In this document: positions 18,285 to 27,969 of the stretch, in pieces
Layout of the letters: each line of letters starts with the position of its first letter
Numbering within the stretch: position 1 is the first letter of the stretch
Assembly: GCF_000021705.1 (NCBI RefSeq)
Contig: NC_012751.1
Location: forward strand, 372,001 to 436,000
Direction: 5' to 3'
Source of the DNA: Candidatus Hamiltonella defensa 5AT (Acyrthosiphon pisum)
GTDB lineage: Bacteria > Pseudomonadota > Gammaproteobacteria > Enterobacterales > Enterobacteriaceae
Length of the DNA: 64,000 nucleotides
The notes under the pieces: generated by a model
The model's input: only the letters and a program-made list of their open reading frames with translations
What the model was told of the DNA's origin: nothing
The model's database searches: none
Translations under genes and position numbers: made by a program

Positions 18285-19118
18285 ATGAACAATAAAGTGA
18301 TTCATTTTCAACATATTAACATTGCCAATCATCTTCCATTTGTATTATTTGGTGGTATGAATGTGCTTGAATCACGTGATCTGGCAATGAGAATTTGTGA
18401 ACATTATGTTCGAATCACCAATCAATTAAATATCCCTTACGTTTTTAAAGCGTCTTTTGATAAAGCAAATCGTTCTGCTGTTCATTCTTATCGTGGGCCC
18501 GGTTTAGAAGAAGGCATGAAAATATTTGAAGAATTAAAACACTCTTTTGGCGTAGCCATCATCACAGATGTACACGAAGTGAGCCAAGCCAAAATAGTTT
18601 CTGAAGTAGTTGATGTTATTCAATTACCCGCGTTTTTAGCGCGTCAAACCGATCTCGTGGTGGCCATGGCTGAAACAAAAGCGGTGATTAATGTCAAAAA
18701 ACCTCAATTTATGAGCCCCATGCAAGTAGGCCACATTGTCGAAAAATTTAAACAGGCTGGAAACGAAAAAATTATTCTTTGTGAGCGAGGAAATATTTTT
18801 GGTTACGATAACTTAGTGGTGGATATGTTAGGGATCACACTCATGGCAAAATCTACAGGAGGGCATCCTGTCATACTCGATGTCACCCATGCCCTGCAAT
18901 GCAGAGACCCTTTTGGATCTGTTTCTGGCGGGCGCAGGGCTCAGGTTTCAGAACTGGCAAGAGCAGGCATGGCCGTGGGATTAGCGGGCTTATTTTTAGA
19001 AGCACATCCCGACCCTCAGAATGCAAAATGCGATGGCCCTTGCGCTTTACCACTACATAAGCTGCTGCCTTTTTTAACACAGATGAAAGCGATTGATGAT
19101 TTGATTAAAAATTTTTAA
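18285..19118 (+). CDS. kdsA: 3-deoxy-D-manno-octulosonate 8-phosphate synthase
   Basis: Condenses arabinose 5-phosphate with PEP to give KDO-8-phosphate, the first committed step to the inner core of LPS. It has 277 residues (E. coli 284). Signatures visible are FGGMNVLESRD, FKASFDKANRSAVHSYRGPG, LPAFLARQTDL, CERGNIFGYDNLVVDM and the C-terminal LEAHPDPQNAKCDGPCALPL. It implies that LPS core synthesis is retained. Confidence 0.96.
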   Translation: MNNKVIHFQHINIANHLPFVLFGGMNVLESRDLAMRICEHYVRITNQLNIPYVFKASFDKANRSAVHSYRGPGLEEGMKIFEELKHSFGVAIITDVHEVSQAKIVSEVVDVIQLPAFLARQTDLVVAMAETKAVINVKKPQFMSPMQVGHIVEKFKQAGNEKIILCERGNIFGYDNLVVDMLGITLMAKSTGGHPVILDVTHALQCRDPFGSVSGGRRAQVSELARAGMAVGLAGLFLEAHPDPQNAKCDGPCALPLHKLLPFLTQMKAIDDLIKNF

Positions 19119-19295
19119 GTCCAAATTTTAAACAAAAAATGTCGCTAGAACACCTTCAAATGATTGATACTAAAAAGCCTCAGTGTGAGTCAATTTTTAC
19201 TGTAGATTTGTAGAATTCATATCTCATTTTGCTTTCATGTAATTTGCTGGATGATATTTGCTCCGAACACTATGATCCCGGCGTTTTAAAGACGG

Positions 19296-19324
19296 TTGAC
19301 TTGGACGTCTAGACGCCTTAATAT
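19296..19324 (+). promoter_or_regulatory. metNIQ sigma-70 promoter with embedded MetJ operator
   Basis: TTGACT (19296-19301) and TAATAT (19319-19324) are separated by exactly 17 bases, a good sigma-70 promoter. The spacer contains two abutting met boxes, GGACGTCT (19303-19310) and AGACGCCT (19311-19318), each matching the AGACGTCT consensus at 7 of 8 bases. MetJ bound here would block RNA polymerase. The predicted start of transcription is about 65 bases before metN. This is the arrangement expected for methionine-repressed uptake. Confidence 0.85.
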
Positions 19325-19396
19325 TTTGATTATTGAATTTCCTGAACGCCTGATTTTTTAAATCTCTCTCCTGGTTTACTCTACAACAAGAATAAT

Positions 19397-20431
19397 ATGA
19401 TTAGATTTTCTCACGTCAGCAAAATATTTGAACAAAAAAAACAAAAGGTCAGCGCACTTTTAGACATCAATTTAGATGTGCCGGCCGGCCAGATTTATGG
19501 GGTCATAGGGGCTTCAGGTGCGGGTAAAAGTACCCTAATTCGCTGTGCGAATTTATTAGAGCGCCCTACTGAGGGGCATATTTTTATAGATGGAGAAGAA
19601 CTCACTCAATTACCAGAAAATAAACTCAGTCTTGCTCGCCGTCAGATAGGTATGATTTTTCAACATTTTAATTTGCTTTCTTCTCGTACTGTTTTTGATA
19701 ACGTCGCGCTTCCACTCGAATTGGCTTGCCTGCCCAAAACTGAAATAAAAAAAACAGTCCTTGAACTCCTTGAATTAGTGGGTTTAACAGATAAAAAAAA
19801 AGTGTATCCGGTACATTTATCCGGTGGACAAAAACAGCGTGTCGCCATAGCGCGTGCACTGGCAAATGGCCCTAAAGTTTTGCTGTGTGATGAGGCCACC
19901 AGCGCATTAGATCCTGGAACCACCCGCTCTATTTTAAAACTCCTTAAAGATATTAATCGACGATTGGGATTGACGATTTTATTGATTACGCATGAAATGG
20001 ATGTCGTCAAGTATATTTGTGATCAGGTAGGGGTGATAAGCCATGGTCAATTGATCGAAAAAGACAGTGTGAGCGAAATGTTTTCACATCCCAAAACGCT
20101 TTTGGCACAGCAATTTATTCACTCTACTTTACATATCGATATTCCTGAAGATTACGCGCATAGGCTAAGCCAAAATCCGACAGATCTCGCCGTTTCCCCT
20201 TTGTTAAAACTCCAATTTACAGGGCAATCTGCCGATGCTCCTTTAATATCTCAGGCGATTCGCCGCTTTAATATCGATATTGGAATTCTCAGCGCTCAAA
20301 TGGATTATGCCGGAGGAGTTAAATTTGGCACGATGCTCGCTGAATTAGAGGGTGAAAAACAGGATATCACTGCCGCCATGCAGTTTTTAAAAGATCATCA
20401 TGTTAAAACGGAGGTACTAGGCTATGTCTGA
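19397..20431 (+). CDS. metN: Methionine ABC transporter, ATPase
   Basis: ATP-binding subunit of the MetNIQ methionine importer. The 344 residues (E. coli 343) contain Walker A (GASGAGKST), the Q-loop (MIFQHFNLLS), the signature LSGGQKQR, Walker B (LLCDEATSALD) and the switch region (LLITHEMDVV). A C-terminal NIL regulatory domain from about residue 265 (LKLQFTGQSADAPL onward) is the site of trans-inhibition by methionine. It overlaps metI by 8 bases. Confidence 0.96.
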   Translation: MIRFSHVSKIFEQKKQKVSALLDINLDVPAGQIYGVIGASGAGKSTLIRCANLLERPTEGHIFIDGEELTQLPENKLSLARRQIGMIFQHFNLLSSRTVFDNVALPLELACLPKTEIKKTVLELLELVGLTDKKKVYPVHLSGGQKQRVAIARALANGPKVLLCDEATSALDPGTTRSILKLLKDINRRLGLTILLITHEMDVVKYICDQVGVISHGQLIEKDSVSEMFSHPKTLLAQQFIHSTLHIDIPEDYAHRLSQNPTDLAVSPLLKLQFTGQSADAPLISQAIRRFNIDIGILSAQMDYAGGVKFGTMLAELEGEKQDITAAMQFLKDHHVKTEVLGYV

Positions 20432-21077
20432 AGCAATGATGGTTTTAATCCTCAACGGCGTTTGGGAAACTGTCATGATGACCTTTGTCTCTGGTTTTTT
20501 TGGTCTGATTTTTGGCTTACCGATAGGAATATTATTGTATCTGCATCGTCCAGGGCACATGTTTTCTTATCCTGTTCTATATCAATCACTTTCTGCCCTG
20601 GTGAATATTTTTCGGGCAATTCCTTTTATTATTTTATTAGTCTGGATTATCCCCTTTACCCGTTTTATCGTAGGAAGCTCTATTGGCTTAGAAGCGGCCA
20701 TAGTGCCCTTAACCGTTTGTGCTATTCCCTTTATTGCTCGAATGATTGAAAATGCTTTACTCGAAATTCCTTTTGGTTTAATTGAGGCGGCTCGTGCTAT
20801 GGGAGCAACTCCCTTGCAAATTATTTATAAAGTTTTACTGCCAGAGGCATTCCCTGCTTTAGTGAATTCAGTGACCATCACATTGATTACTTTAGTCGGA
20901 TATTCTGCGATGGGAGGCGCAGTAGGAGCAGGAGGTTTAGGACAAATTGGTTATCAATATGGCTATATTGGCTATAACGCAACTGTGATGAATTTTGTGT
21001 TAGTTTTGTTGGTTTTTTTGGTGTGTTTTATCCAAATTCTGGGGAATTACGTGATGAAAATGGTGACCCATAAGTGA
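20424..21077 (+). CDS. metI: Methionine ABC transporter, permease
   Basis: Inner-membrane channel of MetNIQ. It has 217 residues with five predicted membrane segments and the EAA loop (EAARAMGATPLQIIYKVLLPEA). The RAIPFIILLVWIIPFTRF segment is typical of MetI. Translation probably depends on metN because the start lies inside the metN 3' end. Confidence 0.95.
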   Translation: MSEAMMVLILNGVWETVMMTFVSGFFGLIFGLPIGILLYLHRPGHMFSYPVLYQSLSALVNIFRAIPFIILLVWIIPFTRFIVGSSIGLEAAIVPLTVCAIPFIARMIENALLEIPFGLIEAARAMGATPLQIIYKVLLPEAFPALVNSVTITLITLVGYSAMGGAVGAGGLGQIGYQYGYIGYNATVMNFVLVLLVFLVCFIQILGNYVMKMVTHK

Positions 21078-21146
21078 TCATCTATTTTCATGAATCACCA
21101 TGAGACTTTTCGAGTTTTTACTGATTATCAGTTAAGGATAAAAAAT

Positions 21147-21971
21147 ATGCTTTTAAAATTAAAGTCGATCAAAATAGCGGCCATATTGGCTGTGTTGGCA
21201 AGTTGCTTCATTGTGGCGGGCTGTGACAAAAAAGATGAAAAAGATTCAAATCACATTAAAGTGGGGGTCATCAGTGGGCCAGAGCAGACGCTTGCACAGG
21301 TGGCTCAAAAAGTAGCAAAAGACCAATATGGTTTAGATGTGGAGCTCATAACCTTTAATGATTATGTATTACCGAATGAGGCTTTAAATAAAGGAGATAT
21401 CGATGTGAACGTATTTCAGCATCAACCTTATCTCGACCAACAAATACAGGATCGCGGCTACGAACTGGTGGCAATTGGAAATACCTTCATTTATCCGATG
21501 GCAGGTTATTCAAAAGAAATCACCTCTCTTAATGAATTGACGCTGGGCTACCAAATAACAATGCCCAATGATCCCGCTAATTTAGGCCGTGCCTTGTTGT
21601 TACTACAAAAACAGGGGCTCATCAAATTGAAACCTGATGTTGGGTTAATGCCTACTGTCTTAGATGTGATTGAAAATCCAAAAGATTTAACACTTGTTCA
21701 ATTAGACGCTCCTCAGTTACCGACGTCATTGGATGATAAAGAAAATGTAGCTATCATTAATACAACTTATGCAAGCCAAATCGGCTTAAGTCCCACAAAA
21801 GATGGATTATTTGTTGAAGATAAAAGTTCACCTTATGTGAATTTGATTGTGACCCGTAAAGATAGTAAAGATGACGAGAAAGTGAAAAATTTTGTGAAGG
21901 CATATCAATCTCCGCTGGTAGAAAAAGAAGCAGAAAAAATATTTCAGGGAGGCGCTGTGAAAGGCTGGTAA
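21147..21971 (+). CDS. metQ: Methionine-binding lipoprotein
   Basis: Membrane-anchored substrate-binding protein of MetNIQ. The start at 21147, after AAGGATAAAAAAT, gives MLLKLKSIKIA and a lipoprotein signal ending in the lipobox VAGC. The mature part carries EQTLAQVAQKVAKDQYGLDVEL, TFNDYVLPNEALNKGDIDVN and the terminal GGAVKGW, matching E. coli MetQ. The open frame extends 19 codons upstream without a signal sequence, so the inner ATG is preferred. Confidence 0.95.
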   Translation: MLLKLKSIKIAAILAVLASCFIVAGCDKKDEKDSNHIKVGVISGPEQTLAQVAQKVAKDQYGLDVELITFNDYVLPNEALNKGDIDVNVFQHQPYLDQQIQDRGYELVAIGNTFIYPMAGYSKEITSLNELTLGYQITMPNDPANLGRALLLLQKQGLIKLKPDVGLMPTVLDVIENPKDLTLVQLDAPQLPTSLDDKENVAIINTTYASQIGLSPTKDGLFVEDKSSPYVNLIVTRKDSKDDEKVKNFVKAYQSPLVEKEAEKIFQGGAVKGW

Positions 21972-22042
21972 TTTTTTCAGTCTGCATGGATGCTGTAAAA
22001 CACAAAATGTATTAAATCGGTTTCAATAATAAAAAATGAAAG

Positions 22043-22075
22043 TGCTCCTGGCAAAATACCCACGAGCATTTTTTT
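22043..22075 (+). terminator. Probable terminator after metQ
   Basis: Imperfect stem TGCTC-c-TGG / CCC-a-CGAGCA followed by a run of seven T, 70-100 bases after the metQ stop and just before proS. Probably separates the two units. Confidence 0.55.
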
Positions 22076-22109
22076 ATATCAGGAATAAAACGGAAAAAGC
22101 AAAAATTAT

Positions 22110-23849
22110 ATGCGTACCACTCAATATCTTCTGAGTACTTTAAAAGAACTGCCAGCGGATGCTGAAATCATCAGCCATCAACTGATGCTGAGAGCCGGTA
22201 TGATCCGTAAACTGGCGTCTGGGCTTTATACCTGGCTCCCTACGGGGACCCGTGTTTTAAAAAAAATCGAAAATATTGTACGTGAAGAAATGAATAAGGC
22301 GGGCGCCATTGAAGTGGTGATGCCTATAGTGCAACCTGCCGATCTATGGCAGGAAAGCGAGCGATGGGAGCATTATGGTCCCGAATTGTTGCGTTTTGCC
22401 GATCGCAGTGAACGCCCTTTTGTGCTCGGCCCGACTCACGAAGAAGTGATCACCGATTTGGTTCGTAATGAAATTAGTTCATACAAGCAGTTACCGCTCA
22501 ATTTTTTTCAGATTCAAACCAAATTTCGTGATGAAATTCGTCCTCGTTTTGGCATTATGCGCGCCCGTGAATTTTTAATGAAGGACGCCTATTCCTTTCA
22601 TAATACATTGGAATCACTGCAAGAAACCTATCAAACGATGTATCAAGCCTACACAAAAATATTCGAGCGGATGCAGCTGAATTTTCGCGCTGTGCAGGCA
22701 GATACGGGATCAATAGGGGGAAGTCGCTCTCATGAATTTCAGGTATTGGCAGACAGTGGGGAGGATGAGATTGTTTTTTCAACAGTATCCGATTTTGCGG
22801 CGAACATTGAGTTGGCAGAAGCGCTAGTCCCTCACGAAAAACGCGCATCGCCTTGTGAAACGCTTCGTATTATTGATACCCCTAATGCAAAAACCATCGA
22901 TCAACTGGTAGAGCAATTCTCAATCCCGATTGAAAAAACTCTCAAAACTCTGATCGTTTACGCTCATAAAGACAGCGGCCATAAGTTGCTGGCACTGTTG
23001 GTTCGGGGTGATCACCTTATCAATAAGGTGAAAGCAGAAAAATCACCTCAGGTGGCGAAACCCCTCACCTTTGCTTCTGAAGAAGATATTCGTGCTCATA
23101 TAGGCGCAGGCCCGGGCTCTTTAGGCCCGCTTCACCTAAAGATGCCGATCATTGCCGATCGTGCGGTGGCGGTGATGAGTGATTTTAGCGCCGGCTCAAA
23201 TAAAGAAGATCAACACTATTTTGGCATCAATTGGGAACGTGATTTACCTCTGCCCATCATAGAGGATCTGCGTAATGTAGTTGAAGGGGATCCCAGCCCT
23301 GATGGAAAGGGCACTTTGTTGATAAAGCGGGGTATTGAAGTCGGCCACATTTTTCAATTGGGGACAAAATATTCTCAAGCGATGGGGGCAAAAGTACAGG
23401 GCGAAAATGGGCGCCAACAGATGATGATAATGGGTTGCTATGGTATTGGGGTGTCTCGTTTGGTCGCTGCCGCGATTGAACAACACCATGATCAACATGG
23501 GATCCTCTGGCCTGAGGCGATTGCGCCTTTTCAAGTTGCTATTTTACCTATTCACCTCAAAAAATCTGACGCTGTTCGGCAAGAAGCGGAGAGACTCTAC
23601 GCTGAATTATCCTCTTTGGGAATGGACGTCATTTTTGATGATCGCCAAGAGCGGCCGGGCGTCATGTTTGCTGATATGGAGCTGATTGGCATACCACATA
23701 CGCTGATCATCGGTGATCGGGATTTAGAAAATAACGAATTAGAGTATCGATATCGTGGAATAGATGATCACAAAAAACAGCAGCTTAAAATAAGCGACGT
23801 GGTCTCTTTTCTTTTAGAAAAGATAAATTCACATTTTAATCCAAAATAA
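22110..23849 (+). CDS. proS: Prolyl-tRNA synthetase
   Basis: Charges tRNA-Pro; class IIa synthetase with an editing domain. It has 579 residues (E. coli 572). Motifs include LPTGTRVLKKIENIVREEMNKAG, RPFVLGPTHEEVITDLVR (class II motif 2 area), KFRDEIRPRFGIMRAREF and a C-terminal anticodon-binding domain with DDRQERPGVMFAD. The INS editing insertion is present in the middle. In E. coli proS lies near metNIQ with rcsF and trmO between. Those two genes are missing here. Confidence 0.97.
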   Translation: MRTTQYLLSTLKELPADAEIISHQLMLRAGMIRKLASGLYTWLPTGTRVLKKIENIVREEMNKAGAIEVVMPIVQPADLWQESERWEHYGPELLRFADRSERPFVLGPTHEEVITDLVRNEISSYKQLPLNFFQIQTKFRDEIRPRFGIMRAREFLMKDAYSFHNTLESLQETYQTMYQAYTKIFERMQLNFRAVQADTGSIGGSRSHEFQVLADSGEDEIVFSTVSDFAANIELAEALVPHEKRASPCETLRIIDTPNAKTIDQLVEQFSIPIEKTLKTLIVYAHKDSGHKLLALLVRGDHLINKVKAEKSPQVAKPLTFASEEDIRAHIGAGPGSLGPLHLKMPIIADRAVAVMSDFSAGSNKEDQHYFGINWERDLPLPIIEDLRNVVEGDPSPDGKGTLLIKRGIEVGHIFQLGTKYSQAMGAKVQGENGRQQMMIMGCYGIGVSRLVAAAIEQHHDQHGILWPEAIAPFQVAILPIHLKKSDAVRQEAERLYAELSSLGMDVIFDDRQERPGVMFADMELIGIPHTLIIGDRDLENNELEYRYRGIDDHKKQQLKISDVVSFLLEKINSHFNPK

Positions 23850-23857
23850 AAATCGAT

Positions 23858-24898
23858 ATGAATTCCATTGATTTGAGCGTGATTATTCCCGTTTTTAATG
23901 CTGAAAATGATTTAATGGAACTGTTTGAATCATTAAAAAATCAAAAAAATCTTTTTTATGAAGTCATTGCAATTAATGATGGCTCAACAGATCAAAGCCA
24001 AATCATATTAGAAAAAATCGCACAGATCGATAAAAGATGGGTGTTGATATCTCAGCCCCACCGGGGTGTTTCGGTTGCACGTAACCAAGGAATCGCCAGG
24101 GCTAGAGGCCGTTGGATTGCTTTTACGGATTCGGATGATTGGTTAGCGCCTCAAGCCTTCGAAACTTGGGTACAACAGGCCGAAAAAGGTGATCTAGATT
24201 GTTTGGTTGGAAATGGGTTTCGTTTTAAGCTCAATCCCCAAAAACCAACAGAAACGCTTTTATATCGTCAACCTTGGGGGAAAATTTTAACAGGCAGAGA
24301 ATGGATCATTCAAAGTGTTCATAAAAATGAGTGGCCTCATTATGTTTTTTTACAATTAGTTAAACGAGCATTTCTTATCAAAAATCAATTACGGTTTATT
24401 CCTAATATGCTCCATGAAGATATTTTATGGACAACCGAATTGGCAGAGGTAGCTCAAAGGATGGGTTTTTGCGCTGAGCCTCTTTATGGTTATCGGATTA
24501 ACCCAGAGTCTATCACTCAGTCAACTTCTATCGAACGATTAGCTCACAGAGCTATAAGCTATCTGAATATCATTGAAAAATTATTAAATAAAGCGGAGGC
24601 CGTAAAGCAAGATAAAGCCTTTCATCAAGCCTTATTGAAGCAAGCTCATCGTGAAACTCGCCATTTTTTAGGATTAATGAGAAAAAAATTACCGCCTTCT
24701 CAATTACGAACTCAATTGGCAAAAAAATTTACATCATTGGGATTAAGAACAGCGGTATTTAAGGGGATCTGTCATCCTGATGAATTTTGGCATGCACTTA
24801 GAATCAACTTTTTATGGCATATTATGCGCAGCGGCATAGCGGCTTTTCTAGATAAACATCAAGCAAACAGTGTGCTTTTCACCAGACCAGATGCCTGA
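23858..24898 (+). CDS. Family 2 glycosyltransferase, WaaH/YibD-like
   Basis: The 346-residue protein has an N-terminal GT-A fold: LSVIIPVFNAEND, then INDGSTDQS and FTDSDDWL, where the DSD is the metal-binding DXD. HEDILWTTEL matches the (H)HQDIVWTTEF motif of E. coli YibD/WaaH, a 344-residue LPS-modifying glucuronosyltransferase. The resemblance covers the whole length, so a role in LPS core or surface glycan modification is likely. The sugar donor and acceptor cannot be read from the sequence. It begins 8 bases after proS and faces relA. Confidence 0.75.
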   Translation: MNSIDLSVIIPVFNAENDLMELFESLKNQKNLFYEVIAINDGSTDQSQIILEKIAQIDKRWVLISQPHRGVSVARNQGIARARGRWIAFTDSDDWLAPQAFETWVQQAEKGDLDCLVGNGFRFKLNPQKPTETLLYRQPWGKILTGREWIIQSVHKNEWPHYVFLQLVKRAFLIKNQLRFIPNMLHEDILWTTELAEVAQRMGFCAEPLYGYRINPESITQSTSIERLAHRAISYLNIIEKLLNKAEAVKQDKAFHQALLKQAHRETRHFLGLMRKKLPPSQLRTQLAKKFTSLGLRTAVFKGICHPDEFWHALRINFLWHIMRSGIAAFLDKHQANSVLFTRPDA

Positions 24899-24913
24899 GG
24901 CGACACATCTTCC

Positions 24914-27133
24914 TCACAAACGCGCAGCGTGAATCACATCCGGTAACTGATTCAGTTTGGCTAAAATACGAGCCAACGTTTGCAAATTATAAATTTCAAT
25001 ATTCATCTCTATGGTCGCCTGTTGTTTTTTTGTGTCACTCCGGCTCTTGATGGCCAGCACATTCACTTTTTGATTCGCCAAAATAACCGTGATATCGCGT
25101 AATAAAGCACTTCGGTCTTGCGCAAGGACCTTTAGCATTAAGGAATAACCGCTCGAATAACTTTCGTCCCACACCGCCTCCACAATACGTTCAGAAGAAT
25201 GCAATCGTAAATCAACTAACTGGGCACAATCCAGTTTATGAATCGAAATCCCTCGCCCCCGCGTGATAAAACCCATAATCTCATCCCCTAAGATCGGCTG
25301 GCAGCAACGCGCAATGTGATGCATCAGATGTCCAACCCCTTCCACCATGATGCGTCCATTCTTTTTATGGCGCGTCGAAAGCGTATTTTGCTTAGTAAGA
25401 TTTTTCAGCGCTTTTTGATCCGCTTCTTCGGCCGTGAGCTGATTAAAATGCCCTTGCAAAAAATGGATCATTTGATTGATGCGAATATCACCCGCGCCAA
25501 TCCCAGTGAAGATTTCTTCAATAGAATTGAGGTTGTAACGTAGCAAAAGTGGTTTTTCTGCTTTTTTTAGGCTGATGTTCAAATGTCCTAATTCATTTTC
25601 AAGCATTTGGCGTCCTGCCAACCTATTTTTATCTTTTGCTTGTTGACGAAACCAGTTATGAATTTTCGAACGGCTGCGGCTACTGTGAATATATCCCAAA
25701 TGAGGATTTAACCAGTCTCTACTGGGATTGGGCTGTTTTTGGGTGATCACCTCTACCTGATCACCCATTTGCAACTGATATGTAAATGGAACAATCCGCC
25801 CTCCGATTTTAGCCCCAATGCAACGGTGCCCGACATCGCTGTGAATATGATAGGCAAAATCAAGGGGAGTCGAGCCTGTAGGCAGATCCATGACATCCCC
25901 TTTAGGGGTAAAAACATACACACGGTCATCGAAAACCTGGCTACGTACTTCATCAAGCATCTCTCCTGAATGAGAGATCTCTTCTTGCCACGCGATCAAC
26001 TTTCTCAGCCAAATGATTCGGTTTTCATATCCTGAACGTACCGAATGGGTAGCGCCTTCTTTATACTTCCAATGCGCTGCTACGCCCAGCTCTGAATCTT
26101 CATGCATCTGTTGTGTGCGAATTTGAATTTCCAGGGTTTTACCCTTGGGGCCTAATACAACAGTGTGAATAGACTGATATCCATTAGGTTTTGGATTGGC
26201 CACATAATCATCAAATTCATCCGGTAGGTGACGAAAATGCGTATGGACAACCCCCAAAGAGGCATAGCAATCCTGAATACGCTCAACCACAACACGCACA
26301 GCGCGAACATCAAAAAGCGCATCGAACTCCAAAAATTTCCTCTGCATTTTACGCCAAATGCTGTAAATATGTTTCGGTCGCCCATAAATTTCAGCTTTTA
26401 TCCCTTCATCCTTCATGGCTTTTTTAAGAAATCTCACACAGTCGTCGATAAACTGCTTACGATCAACGCGGCGTTCATGAAGTAACTGAGCTATTTTTTG
26501 ATATTGTTGAGGATGTAGATACCGAAAACAGAAATCTTCCAGCTCCCATTTTAGTTGGCCAATACCAAGCCGATTGGCTAAAGGCGCGTAAATATTCGAG
26601 CAGGCTTTCGCAGCCAATACTCTTTCATCTTCAGGGGCTTCTTTCATTTTTCCAAGATGGGCCACTCTTTCTGCCAGCTTAATCACAACACAACGAAAAT
26701 CCTCCACCATCGCCAATAACATTTTACGAACGTTATCGATTTGAGCTGACTTGACCGAATTATCTTGAGGCGTTTTTAAATAACGAATGGCATCCATCTC
26801 ACGCACACCGCGGATCAAAACGGTAATCGCGTCACCAAAATACGTACTCAGTTCGATTTCATTCATTATTTCAGCTTCTACAAACGGAAAAAGAAACGCC
26901 GCCTGCAAACTGTCATCATCCATATTCAAAGTCGACAGGATCTCGACCATTTCGATTCCATATTCCATTAAGCCTGAAGCATCAGAATGAAGGGGGATTT
27001 TTTGAAGGCAGTAATACCAGGTTTTTTTTAAACATACCAAAGAGGAAGCAAGCGTAAGCCCTAAATCTTTCATCCATTGATTAAAAGCGAATTCATCTGT
27101 GATATTTAAACCGGTATTTCTCACAGAGACCAT
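24914..27133 (-). CDS. relA: (p)ppGpp synthetase RelA
   Basis: Ribosome-associated stringent-response enzyme that makes (p)ppGpp when uncharged tRNA enters the A site. It has 739 residues (E. coli 744). The N-terminal hydrolase-like domain lacks the HD metal site (FPFVEAEI in its place), as in monofunctional RelA. The synthetase domain has GRPKHIYSIWRKM, FDVRAVRV and DEFDDYVANPKPNGYQSIH, followed by TGS (FTPKGDVMDLPTGSTPLDFAY), a zinc-finger/CC domain and a C-terminal ACT domain. AGGGAAAATT precedes the ATG. Confidence 0.96.
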   Translation of the reverse strand: MVSVRNTGLNITDEFAFNQWMKDLGLTLASSLVCLKKTWYYCLQKIPLHSDASGLMEYGIEMVEILSTLNMDDDSLQAAFLFPFVEAEIMNEIELSTYFGDAITVLIRGVREMDAIRYLKTPQDNSVKSAQIDNVRKMLLAMVEDFRCVVIKLAERVAHLGKMKEAPEDERVLAAKACSNIYAPLANRLGIGQLKWELEDFCFRYLHPQQYQKIAQLLHERRVDRKQFIDDCVRFLKKAMKDEGIKAEIYGRPKHIYSIWRKMQRKFLEFDALFDVRAVRVVVERIQDCYASLGVVHTHFRHLPDEFDDYVANPKPNGYQSIHTVVLGPKGKTLEIQIRTQQMHEDSELGVAAHWKYKEGATHSVRSGYENRIIWLRKLIAWQEEISHSGEMLDEVRSQVFDDRVYVFTPKGDVMDLPTGSTPLDFAYHIHSDVGHRCIGAKIGGRIVPFTYQLQMGDQVEVITQKQPNPSRDWLNPHLGYIHSSRSRSKIHNWFRQQAKDKNRLAGRQMLENELGHLNISLKKAEKPLLLRYNLNSIEEIFTGIGAGDIRINQMIHFLQGHFNQLTAEEADQKALKNLTKQNTLSTRHKKNGRIMVEGVGHLMHHIARCCQPILGDEIMGFITRGRGISIHKLDCAQLVDLRLHSSERIVEAVWDESYSSGYSLMLKVLAQDRSALLRDITVILANQKVNVLAIKSRSDTKKQQATIEMNIEIYNLQTLARILAKLNQLPDVIHAARL

Positions 27134-27374
27134 AATTTTCCCTATTGTAGATTAAGTAGGCTGATTGAAGATTTTTAGTTTGGGGCAGCTGGATACCTTG
27201 ATGAAATGTGATTGTAAAGCGCCATTTTTCACGCTAAAAAATACAAAAAAAGAGGAGAAAGCGCAATGTCATCACCGTTTTAAAAATGATGATATTGCTA
27301 TTTGATGAGACAATTTTCACTCTAAAAAATAAGAGATAGCCTGAATAGTAAGGAATACGCAGGGCACCTTTCAT

Positions 27375-27881
27375 TCATTTTTTTAAGACCTGAGCTTTTT
27401 GCTCCCTTCGCCTCTGTTGAAAAAAATCCACCAGCATTCTGGAACAGGTTTGAGACAATACATCCGTTTTAATATCAATCCGTTTGACTTGAATATTCAT
27501 CATGCGTGTTAAAAATGCGACACCCCCTTTTTTAGGATCGGGGGCACCATAAACCAATCCTCGAATCCGGCTATGCATAATAGCCCCGACACACATCATA
27601 CAGGGCTCTAAAGTGACATATAAAGTGGCATTGACCAAACGATAATTTTTTTGATGTCGTCCTGCTTGCCTCAGTGCTATGATTTCGGCATGAGCCGTCG
27701 GATCATGACACATCACCGATTGATTCCATCCTTCGCCTATCGATTGATTGTTCACTACTACCACCGCACCGATAGGCACTTCTCCTGAGGCTTGTGCTTG
27801 TTCTGCAAGTGAAAGTGCGTGGCGCATCCAATAGTGATGATCAAGCTCTGAATCAGGTGCAGGAAGGGTTTTGATATTCAT
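27375..27881 (-). CDS. tadA: tRNA(Arg) adenosine-34 deaminase TadA
   Basis: Converts wobble A34 to inosine in tRNA-Arg(ACG), an essential step. The 168 residues have the cytidine-deaminase zinc site: HAE (DPTAHAEIIALRQAG, catalytic Glu) and PCXXC (EPCMMCVGAIMHSRI). GAPDPKKGGVAF and the C-terminal SRMLVDFFQQRR are also typical of TadA. Confidence 0.95.
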   Translation of the reverse strand: MNIKTLPAPDSELDHHYWMRHALSLAEQAQASGEVPIGAVVVVNNQSIGEGWNQSVMCHDPTAHAEIIALRQAGRHQKNYRLVNATLYVTLEPCMMCVGAIMHSRIRGLVYGAPDPKKGGVAFLTRMMNIQVKRIDIKTDVLSQTCSRMLVDFFQQRRREQKAQVLKK

Positions 27882-27969
27882 AAGGCCATTTTTTTGAATT
27901 GTTACTTTGAATAAACTGTTTTAAAAGCATCCCAAAGAGCTGTCATTCTGAGCTGTCGTCATCCCATTT

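Noticed and set aside
23244..23534. Antisense frame within proS
   Set aside because: Shadow of a conserved synthetase gene. Similar antisense frames in dnaK, relA and pckA were dismissed for the same reason.
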